Shown piece by piece: positions 10,001 through 19,578 of a DNA stretch of 25,139 nt; the stretch's first letter is position 1, and the number at the start of each line of letters is the position of its first letter. Source of the DNA: Larix sibirica. Lineage: Eukaryota > Streptophyta > Pinopsida > Pinales > Pinaceae. Below the pieces are notes generated by a model. That model was not told the origin of the DNA and did not search any database. It saw only the letters and a program-made list of their open reading frames with translations. The translations under genes and the position numbers were made by a program. The DNA lies in assembly GCA_004151065.3 (NCBI GenBank), contig NWUY0300006452.1:24684-49822 (forward strand). The letters run 5' to 3'.

Positions 10001-10340
10001 TGGAGGGCAGTGTCATAAGGAAACTTGGCCAGAGGTAAATTCTACTGGGCTTCAAAGGGAGCCAATAAGTAACCAAATCATGTCTGAAGCAATTGGACAA
10101 CTCAATGGCAAGGGGAATGTACAATTATTGAACATAACATATTTGACCGAATTCAGGAAGGATGCTCATGCCTCGTTGTATTATTTAGGGGAAGGGCATG
10201 GACCAGCTCCGATCTACAAGCAAGATTGCAGCCATTGGTGTCTACCTGGGGTGCCAGACACATGGAATCATCTTCTTTACGCCTACTTGCTTGCAAGTGG
10301 GTATGCAACAAATGGAAGCACAATAGTCACCAAGGGGTAG
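7084..10340 (+). CDS. TBL: TRICHOME BIREFRINGENCE-LIKE polysaccharide O-acetyltransferase (four exons)
   Basis: Exons are 7084-7631, 9049-9438, 9528-9686 and 9983-10340. All introns have GT..AG ends, and the joins keep frame, giving 1455 nt and 484 residues without a stop. Residues 28-48 form one transmembrane anchor, so this is a type II Golgi protein. The PMR5N-type Cys-rich region spans about 129-183 ([22 protein letters not shown]). The catalytic GDS motif follows at 202-204 ([12 protein letters not shown]), then [10 protein letters not shown] and the DxxH motif D-C-S-H at 447-450. Ser204, Asp447 and His450 form the expected triad. TBL enzymes transfer acetyl groups to wall polysaccharides (xylan, mannan, xyloglucan or pectin, depending on the member). 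The wording is closest, from memory, to Arabidopsis TBL10/TBL11; TBL10 is linked to rhamnogalacturonan-I acetylation, so substrate assignment is inference. The start is the first Met before the anchor. Confidence 0.93.
7632..9048 (+). other. Large first intron of the TBL gene
   Basis: The 1417-bp intron begins AAG|GTAAAT and ends ACTTCAG|A. The split Arg codon (residue 183) lies across the junction, so it is phase 2. It is AT-rich with no recognisable embedded element or long ORF. A run of nine or more A's (about 8203-8212) is the only simple repeat I see. The other introns are 89 bp (9439-9527) and 296 bp (9687-9982), both also phase 2. Confidence 0.85.
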
Positions 10341-10681
10341 CATCAATAAGTAATCTACATCTCTAGATGTTGTAAATTTGGGTACCATTCCCTGCAGAAT
10401 GGGAGGTGGATTGTTAATTGGTTGATTCATAAACAGCAGGAAGATCTGCTGATAAGAAGAGTTTCTTCACTGTTCTTAGCACATACCCCATGAGCCAGGG
10501 CTGAGATGGTATTCTTTTGGAGAAATTAAATAATAATTTGCAGGAATGGTAGAATGGGAAAACATGATCTTTCTGTCAGTGGAAAATCATGACCCGTCGT
10601 GCAATCTATGCTTAAAGTTGGGCCGTTTCTCATGATCATGCCTTGTATGTAACATAGATCGAGACCATGTGCATTTGAAGC
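10341..10681 (+). other. Probable TBL 3' untranslated region
   Basis: This is non-coding sequence after the TAG stop. I find no textbook AATAAA; an AT-rich patch (attaaataataatt, about 10525-10540) could serve as a near-upstream element. The transcript end cannot be fixed from sequence alone. Confidence 0.3.
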
Positions 10682-10891
10682 AGAAATCATATTCTTTTAT
10701 CGCCACCAATGGGGTTCACCTGTTACAACCTCTTGTATCTCATAAAGAAGTTTGCTGATTTCATATGTTATGCATTATATTTTGAGAAATCATGTTCTTT
10801 TATCGCCACCAATGGGGTTCACCTGTTACAACCTCTTGTATCTCATAAAGCAGTTTGCTGTTTTCATATGATATGCATTATATTTTGAGAA
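10682..10891. repeat. 103-bp tandem duplication in the TBL 3' flank
   Basis: Copy one starts at 10682 (agaaatcatattc) and copy two at 10785 (agaaatcatgttc). Both contain tcgccaccaatggggttcac, gttacaacctcttgtatctc and gcattatattttgag. Only about five substitutions separate them, so this is a recent local duplication just downstream of the gene. Confidence 0.9.
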
Positions 10892-10933
10892 TATCTGGAG
10901 TCTGGACACAGTGGGTCTTCTAACAATATGTGC

Positions 10934-11035
10934 TTGCATCATGGCTTTAGATTTAAGTCTGCTGTCCACTGCTCTTTGATTGAATTGCATCATGTCTTCA
11001 GATTTAAGTCTGTTGTCCACTGCTCCTTGATTGAA
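10934..11035. repeat. 51-bp tandem duplication in the TBL 3' flank
   Basis: Copies start at 10934 and 10985. Both read ttgcatcatg, then agatttaagtctg, then tgtccactgct and ttgattgaat. About five differences separate them. It lies only some 40 bp beyond the 103-bp duplication but is unrelated in sequence. Confidence 0.88.
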
Positions 11036-12840
11036 TGGTAAGTTGAGGATACTGATCAAGCTTCAAATCTCGTTTCAGAAAAAAAGTCTTGAATTTGAAA
11101 CTTGGAAAATATTCAAATATTCAAATCTGTATATGGAATTTAGGGATGTGTAAATACTTGAATTGGGTAAATTACACACAAGCTTATTAGGTTCATACCT
11201 TCAACCAACTAGACTGTTCAATGTAAAAAAACCTTTAACCAACCAATTATACTGTTAATCAATTCACATTGAGAATTGAATTTCCATGTAATTGACAATG
11301 CTCTCATTATGTGTTTATTGATGGATACCAAAGAGTAGAGTGCAGACATGGACAGGTGGACAGAAGGGTATGGTAAATGTTTAATGAAATAGGCTATTCA
11401 ATATGCTCTAAATGAATAAGCAGTGGTTTGTGGCATGGAATAATTTTCATGCTTAGCGGGTCTTTTAATTATGGTTGTTATTTATGTAATGTGTGTAAAT
11501 ATATTCTATTATTACAGTAGAAATATTTTTACAATGGGATTTTGTTCTAGGTCAATCTTGAACATGAACTAAAATATATTTCCTTGTAGGGATAAGCATA
11601 TTATAAACTCATTAATCATTAATTACTTTTATTGTTGGTAGTTTTGGTGTCCTTTTTAGAGAATTGTTTTTGCCTTGTTGTTGTTGTGTATCTCATGTTA
11701 TAAACTATTATGTTATAAACTATCTAAGTGCATTGGCATATTTCTATCTTGGGATTTTATTCCAAGTGGATATTTCTCTTCTTCATAAATTTGGTGTTTG
11801 GGGTTTTATTGAAAATTTACAACATAAGATAAGTTACTTGAATAAATGCTAAAAAATAATAAAAAAGTTGAAATATCCTAATCAATCAATTTCAAGGTTT
11901 ATAATTTAATGTAACATTGTAAAGTCACAACCAGGATATTCTATCATGTAAATATAATGTATATATATTTAAGAGAAATCCTATCATGCAAATGTAGTGT
12001 GCGTCTTGGATGAAGTTGCAAAAGCATTCTTGTTTTGCAATCCTATCTTTATAAATAATGTTTTGTGAAGCTTGCATATATTGAATATAAGGTTTTAGAT
12101 GTGTATCGGTGCTTAACGAGTATATAAATTAACAAAGCATTTCACAAAACTAACCATTTTATATTTCTTTAATATATATGACTAATATCATCAATGATCA
12201 TGATTAGCTCCTTTTCATTCCAAGCATTAATGTCAAAATTGTCAAAATTTTCATTAAAAAGAATATACAACCATTTTTAAACTTTTTAAATTTGATAAAC
12301 TTCTTTAACAACGTGGAAGATAGATATGACCTTCACCTACATCAAGGAGTCTAAAATCTTTTATTGCATATTGTCAACTCTAATCACAATAATACATTTA
12401 AATCTACCATTACTAAGCACTCTTCCCACACCAAACACCACATTTGCTTTGACAAAACCATAATTCTAACCATAACCCAAAGCTACGCCACCAAAGTTAT
12501 TATAGATGCAATCAAGATAAAGAAGAGTCATAAGCTATTTTTTCCTCGGAAAAAGAATTGTAATTTTGTTATAAAGTAACAAATTACATTCTTTAGATGC
12601 ACATATTGCATTCTCCAAAATCATACCAAAGGGGATGCAACATATTCTTGATAGCAGTTCCCAAAATGAACCCTCATTGATTCTATATCACCCTATACAT
12701 CTACATAAACAAAATAGAACCTTACATAACATAAAATAGCAGTCCAATCATAGCATATAGAAAATGGCTCAATAATTCAAAGTTAGAGAAAAGTTGAATG
12801 AAAATGATCAAAACTTTGACCATCCTCAAATTCTTGATTT
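11036..12840. other. AT-rich intergenic DNA, possibly including a LINE 3' end
   Basis: No gene or domain is recognisable here. There are a few very short repeats (atgttataaactat twice near 11695). The right part (about 12250-12840) lies downstream, on the minus strand, of the LINE RNase H relic and may contain its decayed 3' untranslated region. I could not see a poly(A) end that would prove it. Confidence 0.5.
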
Positions 12841-13541
12841 TCAATTGACTAGCTTCCAGGTGCACACTAGCTTTAGATATTGTGTTAGCTTCCTAGGTTC
12901 TTTCTCTAAAAATATGAATGAAAGAGATATTGTAAAAAACAGATCATGGTAGTTTGATATCCTCAACCAAAGGCTTCAAAACATAATTTGCCACCTAGTA
13001 AGTCCCACTCATCCATTTTATAACAAGTTGGGAATCCCCAAAGATTTGAATACTTGGTGCACCTTTTTCAGTTGCCTAAATAAACAACAAATTTATAACT
13101 ATTAGCTTAGACATATTGTTTGAACCCTAACCTAGGCTTGCTTAAAATTTCAGAATATGAGATTTGTTAAGGAAGAGAATCCCTCCACCTAGACCTGACG
13201 GAGGAACCCCTTGCCTTGCATAGTTGAAATAAGCCCATGGACCACTTTCATTGATCTTTTACTCTTGCTTCCTTGTACCTTTTGTTTTTTTAATTGATTG
13301 AATCCACCCCTTTACAACACATTGTAGAGGAGGGACTACTTTATCTTCAAAGATCAAAGCATTGCAAGCTAACCATATTCCCTACGAAACTATTAGAGGC
13401 AAAGCCTTTATCTTCTTCACGAAGGCATCACTACACTATTTTCTCATCCCTTCCTCAATGGAAGATCCAATCCATCTCGCACCAATACCAATGCATTGGC
13501 CCAACTCCTTCTAGACATGTAAATCACAGGGACAAGAAATA
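12841..13541 (-). pseudogene. LINE ORF2 C-terminal relic (zf-RVT end plus RNase H)
   Basis: Minus-strand translation shows I-W-L-A-C-N-A-L-I-F-E-D at about 13379-13340, the hallmark just before the RNase H of plant LINEs. Then comes the RNase H: G-P-W-A-Y-F-N-Y-A, G-L-G-G-G-I-L-F, G-S-N-N-M-S-K-L, I-Q-I-F-G-D-S-Q-L-V (near 13030), and E-A-N-T-I-S-K (near 12885). The GDS Asp is kept. The first catalytic position (usually F-D-G-A) reads F-N-Y-A, and the last (usually E-A-D) reads E-A-N, both Asp to Asn. In-frame stops occur in several places. The relic is cut at its 5' side at about 13541, where the candidate LTR of the Tat-like element begins, which suggests that element inserted into this LINE. 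Confidence 0.72.
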
Positions 13542-13543
13542 AG

Positions 13544-14665
13544 TGTTGTGGGGAATTCAATCCTATGACTAGGGGGATGTCACCAACATATTGAATTGAA
13601 TGAAGAATGACTCATAGATTGGTTTGACAGGATGATAAGACTCAACTAGGGTTAAATCTATTCCACTTTAATGCATACACACATGAACAAATATGAGAGA
13701 GAAGTAGTGCACCTTATTTATGAAGGTTGGTCCTTGTTGCTCCTCTTACACTTTTCCAATTTTCTCCTGAGTGAATTTCTCCAACCCACAAAATGTCAAT
13801 CACCCTCAAAAGCTTTTGGCTATAAATATAGATCAAAATCAAACAAAAATGTGTACATAACAATGATTAGTTCAAACTAATATTCTTCTCAATCACAAAT
13901 TATTTTGCAAAGAAACAACAATCAATCGTTTAACACTTCTTTTTGGGGGAGGGAAAGATGTCAAATCTATATTAGTACAATGAAACAATACAATTGTTAC
14001 CTTTTCACCACTCGACACGTTTCGAGACCTGAAACCAGGTTCCTCTACTCCTGATTCTTTCATAATCCCACTTCCAACCGAATAGGCTTCCAAATATGCT
14101 TGAGGTAGAGATCACACTATATGAGTGATTCCAACACTTATGGAATGAATGCTCATAGACAGGGGTCAATGCAGGATAAGGGGAATGGATTAATCGGATT
14201 TACAATGATATTTCTCCAACGTGACAATATGGATCGATGCATCCCTTTGGTGGTCCATCTCATCTCCTCTTATGAGTGATGAAGATAGTTTCAAATGGTA
14301 ACCAGACAATTGAAAGAGTTACAACCGAGCCTTAAACTAACAAAACTGTCATGTCTTGCCTCTTGTTTGAATTTTTATGATTTTTAATGATTTTTTTAGG
14401 CACACGTGTGTTGTTCAAGATAAACTAGCATAGCACGCACCTTGCTTATGGAAAAGGCGCGTGGGCCTCATTTGAGGTTGTAAATTTGACATTTTGAAGG
14501 GAAAATGACTTGGGATCTCATTTTAAGGATAGGGGCCATCATATGGAGTCAAATCATAGGCTCTTCCATCTTTATAAGTCCTTTTTTGTGAACAATCAAT
14601 GACACTAGGTGTCGTCTTTTTGAATTGTTGTCATAGATAAAGAAGTGTCGATTTAAGCTATAACA
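13544..14665 (-). repeat. Candidate 3' LTR of the Tat-like element
   Basis: The right boundary is well supported: plus-strand ...TATAACA ends at 14665 and is followed by gatgccccctaa, which on the minus strand is a polypurine tract followed by TGTTATAGC. The left boundary at TGTTGTGGGG (13544) is chosen because it gives matching TGTT/AACA ends and a plausible length of 1122 bp, and because LINE coding sequence resumes immediately to its left. The left edge is less certain than the right, since no second LTR copy is in the window for comparison. Confidence 0.45.
13821..13830. promoter_or_regulatory. TATA-like motif inside the candidate LTR
   Basis: TATAAATATA reads as a good TATA box on the plus strand, and its complement TATATTTATA is an acceptable one on the minus strand, the transcription direction of the element. 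If used on the minus strand it would divide the LTR into a U3 of about 840 bp and an R-U5 of about 250 bp. Confidence 0.25.
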
Positions 14666-14677
14666 GATGCCCCCTAA
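14666..14677 (-). other. Polypurine tract of the Tat-like element
   Basis: On the minus strand the sequence is ttagggggcatc, directly followed by TGTTATAGC. A G-rich purine run just before TG is where plus-strand DNA synthesis starts in LTR retrotransposons, and it marks the inner edge of the 3' LTR. Confidence 0.5.
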
Positions 14678-14860
14678 TGTGTGAGGTTAGAGTGGGACCT
14701 GACAACCGAACTATATTATAATATCTAGTGGAGTGGAGTGAAGTGCTATTAAGGCTGAGGTTCCTGACCCTTGGTCCATAAAAGTTACCTGAAATAGAGA
14801 AAACGGTGTTAGACATACGTTTCCTTGAGATGGGAATATCCATGCTCAAAGTGTGATAGA

Positions 14861-15060
14861 ACATGGCCGCCAAATTGTATACGATAAGGATCCATGACAT
14901 ATAGAGGATGTAGCAATCATGGCCACAAAAAAGAGTAAACAGTTGATCCATGTGATATATATGAAAGTGGATCATGGCCACAAAGATGATACATAGTGGA
15001 TCCATGTCAATTAGGAGATCAAAGCCACGAACATATACATAGTGGATCCATGTCTCAACA
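14861..15060. repeat. Degenerate tandem repeat of about 55 bp
   Basis: The motif gatccatg occurs at 14889, 14945, 14999 and 15045 (steps 56, 54, 46). A catggccacaaa-like motif lies between successive copies, with a first half-copy from about 14861. The units are imperfect but the alternation is regular. The array lies just inside the 3' LTR, in the untranslated 3' region of the element. Confidence 0.65.
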
Positions 15061-15235
15061 TGTATCAAGAGAACTAACTATAGCCGAGGTGAGTGATATT
15101 GGTTCTCTCAATGGTACCAATGTAATATGGTGTATGGTACAATCTTGCACAACTTGAGAAATAAAGAAATGTGGGAGTGCTACCATTGGCCCAAGGTCTT
15201 CCATCCAAATCACCAAAAGGTACAAGTCCCGCCAA

Positions 15236-15955
15236 TGTGAAGAGATGATCTAAAGTTGAACATGGAGAACACCGTTTGATTACTGGTCATTGATGTATAC
15301 CATTAACAAGCGCGAGGTGACCCATCGATGATGATAATGGGAACCAAGATACCTAGTAGATTATATCAAGTGTGAATAGATGTCTTGGAGTTGAACACTT
15401 GTATAATCCATCAAACATGAGACATTGATGTATTCCCATTGTCTAATAGTGAGGGAAATTGCCATTGATGTTTGCAAGCCCCAAGGTACTACCGAGACTC
15501 TAGATCCCATTCCCAGAGCATGATGTGTTGAATTCGATGGGAAAATATTCATTGAGAGGGGGGCATTAGGGAATCCTCCATCATTCAACATGAGGAAATA
15601 TCAAGGATCGGTTTTACTTGGAAAATGGACAAGGACAAAGTTTTGTAGAATGGACCGCCGGATACGTCTCTTGCTTTCACCAAGTTGGAATAGCGCACAA
15701 AAGATAACCCCTAAGCAACAACCAATAATGAAAGATGTTGACATGGGCGAGGACTTACACCAATGGTGAAAATGGAATCCAAGGTACAACATGAATCCCA
15801 AAATGTGAAGAGATATTTTGACGTCAAACATCATGGGAATCTACTCAATCAACGACCAATGATGAATTGTCATCTGTTGAGTGCAAGGTGACTTGTCAAT
15901 GATGTCAACAGGGCCAAGGTACTATTACTCTAGGTCAATATCCCAAAGAAAATGA
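15236..15955. repeat. Diverged repeat family of about 135 bp
   Basis: Three recognisable copies start at 15236, 15371 and 15804 with tgtgaa-(g/t)-agat. They share in order: ttgaaca-like, cattgatgtat-like, (a)ggtgac-like, a tcaatgatg-like block, and ccaaggtac-tact ending in ctctag. Copies one and two are 135 bp apart. Copy three is 433 bp further, with partly related sequence between. They lie in the 3' untranslated part of the Tat-like element. Confidence 0.55.
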
Positions 15956-17250
15956 GTCATCCTCGATGAGATATGACTCACTAGTGAGAAGACAATGGGG
16001 ACCTTCCATGCTAACACAAGTACACACAATAGATTTTAATGATACACGCTGAGAAAATTTTGACATCATGGAATGTCCAACATATGAGGTCAATGAAACT
16101 ACAGAATGGATGACATAAGCTAAGACTATCCTTGAATAATGAGCACAACACAATAGTGACTTGGACAACTTTTGACACATTGAAGGGACCAATGATATAA
16201 ATCTGCAATGTAGGAGACATTAATAGATTCTCCATATGATTGGAAGAGTAACCAATCCGAGGAATGAAAAATCTGAAATCATGGCTTATATCCTAAGGCC
16301 AAAACTAGAACCCAACTTGTAGAGAGACTCAAGACTGACTGGTTCTTTGTTCAAGGATGACAAAACTTGCCACTGGGACACAATAGACATTTGGGATCTG
16401 CCCCCCTCTCTTTTTATAATATTTAATTTTTTGTGTCTTTTTCATATTATAAACCCTAGAAAGGAATAAAAGGATGCCATGGTATAGTGGAGAAGATGAG
16501 TGTCATATGGTGTGCAACTACATTCCAAGCGCACAAAACATACCTATGCAAAATAAAATGAAAAAAATGGATGTGTAGGATGTGGACACTCTTGAAGCAT
16601 GTCTTCTCTGGAAGGGTAGCAAGACGTGACTATAATAATGAGCAAAGGTGAGTGGCTTATGAGAGTGCATGAGTGGTAAATGATTAATGGAAAACTACAG
16701 TAAGCATTAGACTTGAAAGCACAAGCAACGAGATGAAAATACTTTAACACCAAATGAAAAAAATTGAGAGTCCCTCAGGGTAATGGCCAAAATAAGATTC
16801 AGAAGGGGTCATGAGGCTCCAACTCAAAGACATGGCAAGTATAACAAGGGATTCTTGATCCTAACAAAAGATTCGACATGGGAACACAAAGACATTAAAT
16901 GTTCTAACCAAGGTACCCATGTGTTGGTAAGCTCTAACACAAAGATTACAACATTTCAAGTGTAGAAGGGATATTGTAATAATTCCATGTTTTAGGATCC
17001 TAAGACGTGGTGGTGATGGTAAGGACAATGCAAAGTATGCATGGTGGAAGTGGATCCTACCTTATATGCCGATTATGACCACAAACCTTTTAGATGAACC
17101 ATCAATTGATTTGGTTTTAGCTTGCATGTCATTATTCACATTACCTCGAAGAAATAACATTAGTACTGGTCAAAATTCAAATAAACATATGACAAAATCT
17201 ATGCAAAATGGTTAAATATTTTGGTTTAAAACAAATTTCCAAGTAAAAAA
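15956..17250. other. 3' non-coding region of the Tat-like element
   Basis: This 1.3-kb stretch lies between the repeats and the antisense ORF. Frames are short and unrelated to known domains. The composition is like the neighbouring repeat region, and no RNA gene or second element is recognised. Confidence 0.5.
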
Positions 17251-17366
17251 GAAATTGCTTAGTCAATTTTGCTTTGTTTTACCACTTTGGAGCTCTTTTT
17301 CCCTAGAATTTTCAAGTGTGGATTATGCACTCCTCGGGCCACGATTTTCGATTTTATCTTATCCAG

Positions 17367-17626
17367 GTATTCTTCTATGCCCTCCTCTTTCATTTTCATG
17401 CTTTTATTTATTGTTTTTTTGCTCAAAATCCAACTTTTAAGTCCATTTTACTTTGAAAATTGTGCCCATGTGCTTCTCTAGCTTATGGGGCGTGAGTGGG
17501 CTTGAAAATTGCCCTGTCTAGTTCCAAGAGCACGAGTACTCACACCTACGTGGTAGAAGAAGTGTGTGGGGCCAGTCAATAGATGAAAAAGTTGTGTTTT
17601 GACTCAAATTTTGTATTTTCCCACAG
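17367..17626 (+). other. Possible 5'-leader intron of the antisense ORF
   Basis: TATCCAG|GTATTC (17366/17367) and TTTTCCCACAG|T (17626/17627) are reasonable plant donor and acceptor sites around a 260-bp T-rich stretch. They lie directly before the first usable ATG (17628) of the plus-strand ORF. Support is by motif only. Confidence 0.3.
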
Positions 17627-17627
17627 T

Positions 17628-18845
17628 ATGACATTCATTTTGCATGAAAGGGAGCATGAGAACTTGGATAGGGAGGCCCTTGGGGATCCATTGACATTAA
17701 ATTCTCCTTGCCAGTTTGGTTTTCTCAATTTTTTTTGAGTTCCCTACACGAGGGCGTAAAAGAACCTACTACAAGTACCATCCAGTATTGGGACCCTGAC
17801 CAAGGTGCCTTTGTGATCAAAAGAGAGCTCCTAGAAATAACTATGGATGATATTTACTTTCTCATCGGATTGTCTCGAAGAGGGGCACCAATACACCTAA
17901 AAGGTTCTGGGAGGGGAGAGAGTATACTCATTGTCCAAGAGTATATTGATAATTTTTGTGTAACAAGGACCCAAAAAATGAGCTCCCAAATACCCATTGC
18001 GAGTATATATAGTTTTCCTTTGAAAGCCATCTCGACTTTGATCACTCGGGTGGAAAGCTCGACAAATTTGCATTAGGCCTCTCAAGGACACATGTATTAT
18101 GGAGTGAAGTGTTTGATATCCACTGTGTTTGATTGGTGCACCACTCTCCTGAACAATATGAAGAGAAAGTTGACAGAGTGCAAGATAGGAAAACAAAAGA
18201 ACTTTGGCTATGGAAGCATCCTTGCATCCTTCTTCATGGAGCAGCTTTAAACTATGATCCCGTGAGTATATATACCAATTGGGAGGATGAATTGTTGTCA
18301 CAGATTTCGATGATAAATTGCTTGAGTGGTGGGGCAAGCATCTCCCACCCATTGAGGAATTCCCTTATGCAGGATTGGATTTTTGGGGAGATCCAAACTT
18401 AGTTCTTCCTCTTGACTCATAGTGGGGCCGCATTGGTAAGTAACGTTTTTAGAATATTTCATTGTTTGTCTTTTTTATTTTTATTTTTAAATGAAGAAGT
18501 AAATGTTTTTGGTGTGCAAGAATTTTGAATTTTTTTAACATTGATGCAAATATAGGACCTGAGCGCCTAGCAGGGAAACCTTATCTTCGTCGATAGGAGC
18601 CTTGAGCAGAGGTAGGGACAAATACTATTTTAGCTTCTATGGACAAGAACCTTAGAGGTCTCACTCATGGTATCCCCGCTACTCGAATAGAGCACCTTCC
18701 TGAGTCCATGTAGCACCAAATGGTGGTGGTACTTGTTAGGTGGATTCATTTATTCCGAAGGTGGCTACCTATGTACTGTGTTACCGAGATGCAGCTAGAG
18801 ATCATGATCAATATACTTAGGACAAAATATTTTTTGTACATATGA
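17628..18845 (+). pseudogene. Antisense plant-mobile-domain-like ORF with an intron, inside the Tat-like element
   Basis: The plus strand, opposite to gag-pol, holds a two-exon coding relic. Exon 1 starts at ATG 17628 (H-E-N-L-D-R-E-A-L-G-D-P) and shifts frame near 17697. It continues with L-P-V-W-F-S-Q-F-F, D-D-I-Y-F-L-I-G-L-S-R-R-G-A-P, F-D-W-C and F-G-Y-G-S-I-L-A-S-F-F. Stops stand at 18074 and 18248. After another shift it runs from 18303: D-F-D-D-K-L-L-E-W-W, then Y-A-G-L-D-F-W-G-D-P, to W-G-R-I-G at 18435. A 120-bp intron follows, and exon 2 (from 18556) continues in phase with P-E-R-L-A-G-K-P-Y-L-R-R to a stop at 18843. The D-x-Y-F-L-x-G-L-x-x-x-G pattern resembles plant mobile domain proteins. 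Extra ORFs, also antisense, are known in Tat elements; their role is unknown. It could instead be a captured host-type gene. Confidence 0.6.
18436..18555 (+). other. Intron of the antisense ORF
   Basis: The donor is G|GTAAGT at 18435/18436, a perfect plant consensus. The acceptor is AAATATAG|GA at 18555/18556. The 120 bp between are T/A-rich. Joining 18435 to 18556 rebuilds a Gly codon and links W-G-R-I-G to P-E-R-L-A-G in a continuous protein frame. Retention would meet a TAA at once (18441). Confidence 0.65.
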
Positions 18846-19024
18846 TCTATTGTGGATATTTTGTACTTTTTCTATTTATATGCACCATTGAAGGCTTGGG
18901 AGCCCCAATTTTATACTATTATCTTACACATTTTTTACTTGATGGTGACACTTTTATATTAATGAAAAAAAAATTATTGGCCTTATTTACATTTTTTACA
19001 TACTATTTTCTTTATACAATGCGC
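18846..19024. other. Spacer between convergent coding relics
   Basis: This is AT-rich sequence between the end of the plus-strand antisense ORF and the end of the minus-strand second RNase H. No domain is seen. Confidence 0.5.
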
Positions 19025-19480
19025 TTGTTTTAATTGTGTGACAAATGCCAATCTAAGACATAATTTGCTAATGTATTAGATACATAATTAAGCCTCCTTG
19101 GCACATGAATATAAGTAATGAATTCGAAATGATGTTCAAAGAGGTGCACCCTCATAAATGTTCATAGCAATATAGGGTTACTGACACGGTATGTACCATT
19201 TAACTGTGGCACTACCAATTGAGAGTTCAGCTGGATAGTTAACTTCTCGATTCCAAGTGAAATTGCTTCCAACAATAACTCAATCATGGTAATATACTCA
19301 ACAATGTTAATTGGTAGTTAGACTGAGAGACATTCCTCTTTAGCTTACAATATGGCTTGTGGGTGCATATATTACCCAAGTTGTAGAAGCAATGTTTCGA
19401 GTGTGATGACAAGTCCCGTATGCATACCCCACAAACATAGGTGCATCTGAAGACATTTGTCAATTGATCACAAATCATGA
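19025..19480 (-). pseudogene. Second RNase H domain of the Tat-like element, 3' of integrase
   Basis: Minus-strand translation after the polyprotein stop gives an RVT_3/archaeal-type RNase H pattern: I-N-I-V-E-Y (family NNxAEY), E-A-I-S-L-G-I, L-N-S-Q-L-V-V-P-Q-L-N-G-T-Y, F-E-F-I-T-Y-I-H-V-P-R-R-L-N, and S-N-T-L-A-N-Y-V-L-D, ending at a TAA (19034-19032). The part upstream (19480-19320) carries a frameshift and stops. The catalytic Asp positions of the DSQ and ADxLA motifs are Asn (N-S-Q, S-N-T), each explicable by one G-to-A change, so this copy is dead. Plant Tat elements are known to carry an additional RNase H of this class beside the usual gypsy RNase H; here it lies downstream of integrase. 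Confidence 0.7.
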
Positions 19481-19578
19481 TGAGAAATGACCAATACTAA
19501 TAAAAAACATAAAATAAAAACAACCTAGGCTACTTATAATACAACAAGTCTAAACGGATTCTTCCCTGACATGAGTGT

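Noticed and set aside
13821-13830. Plus-strand TATA box as promoter of a plus-strand gene
   Set aside because: No coding region follows on the plus strand; the site lies inside a candidate LTR of a minus-strand element.
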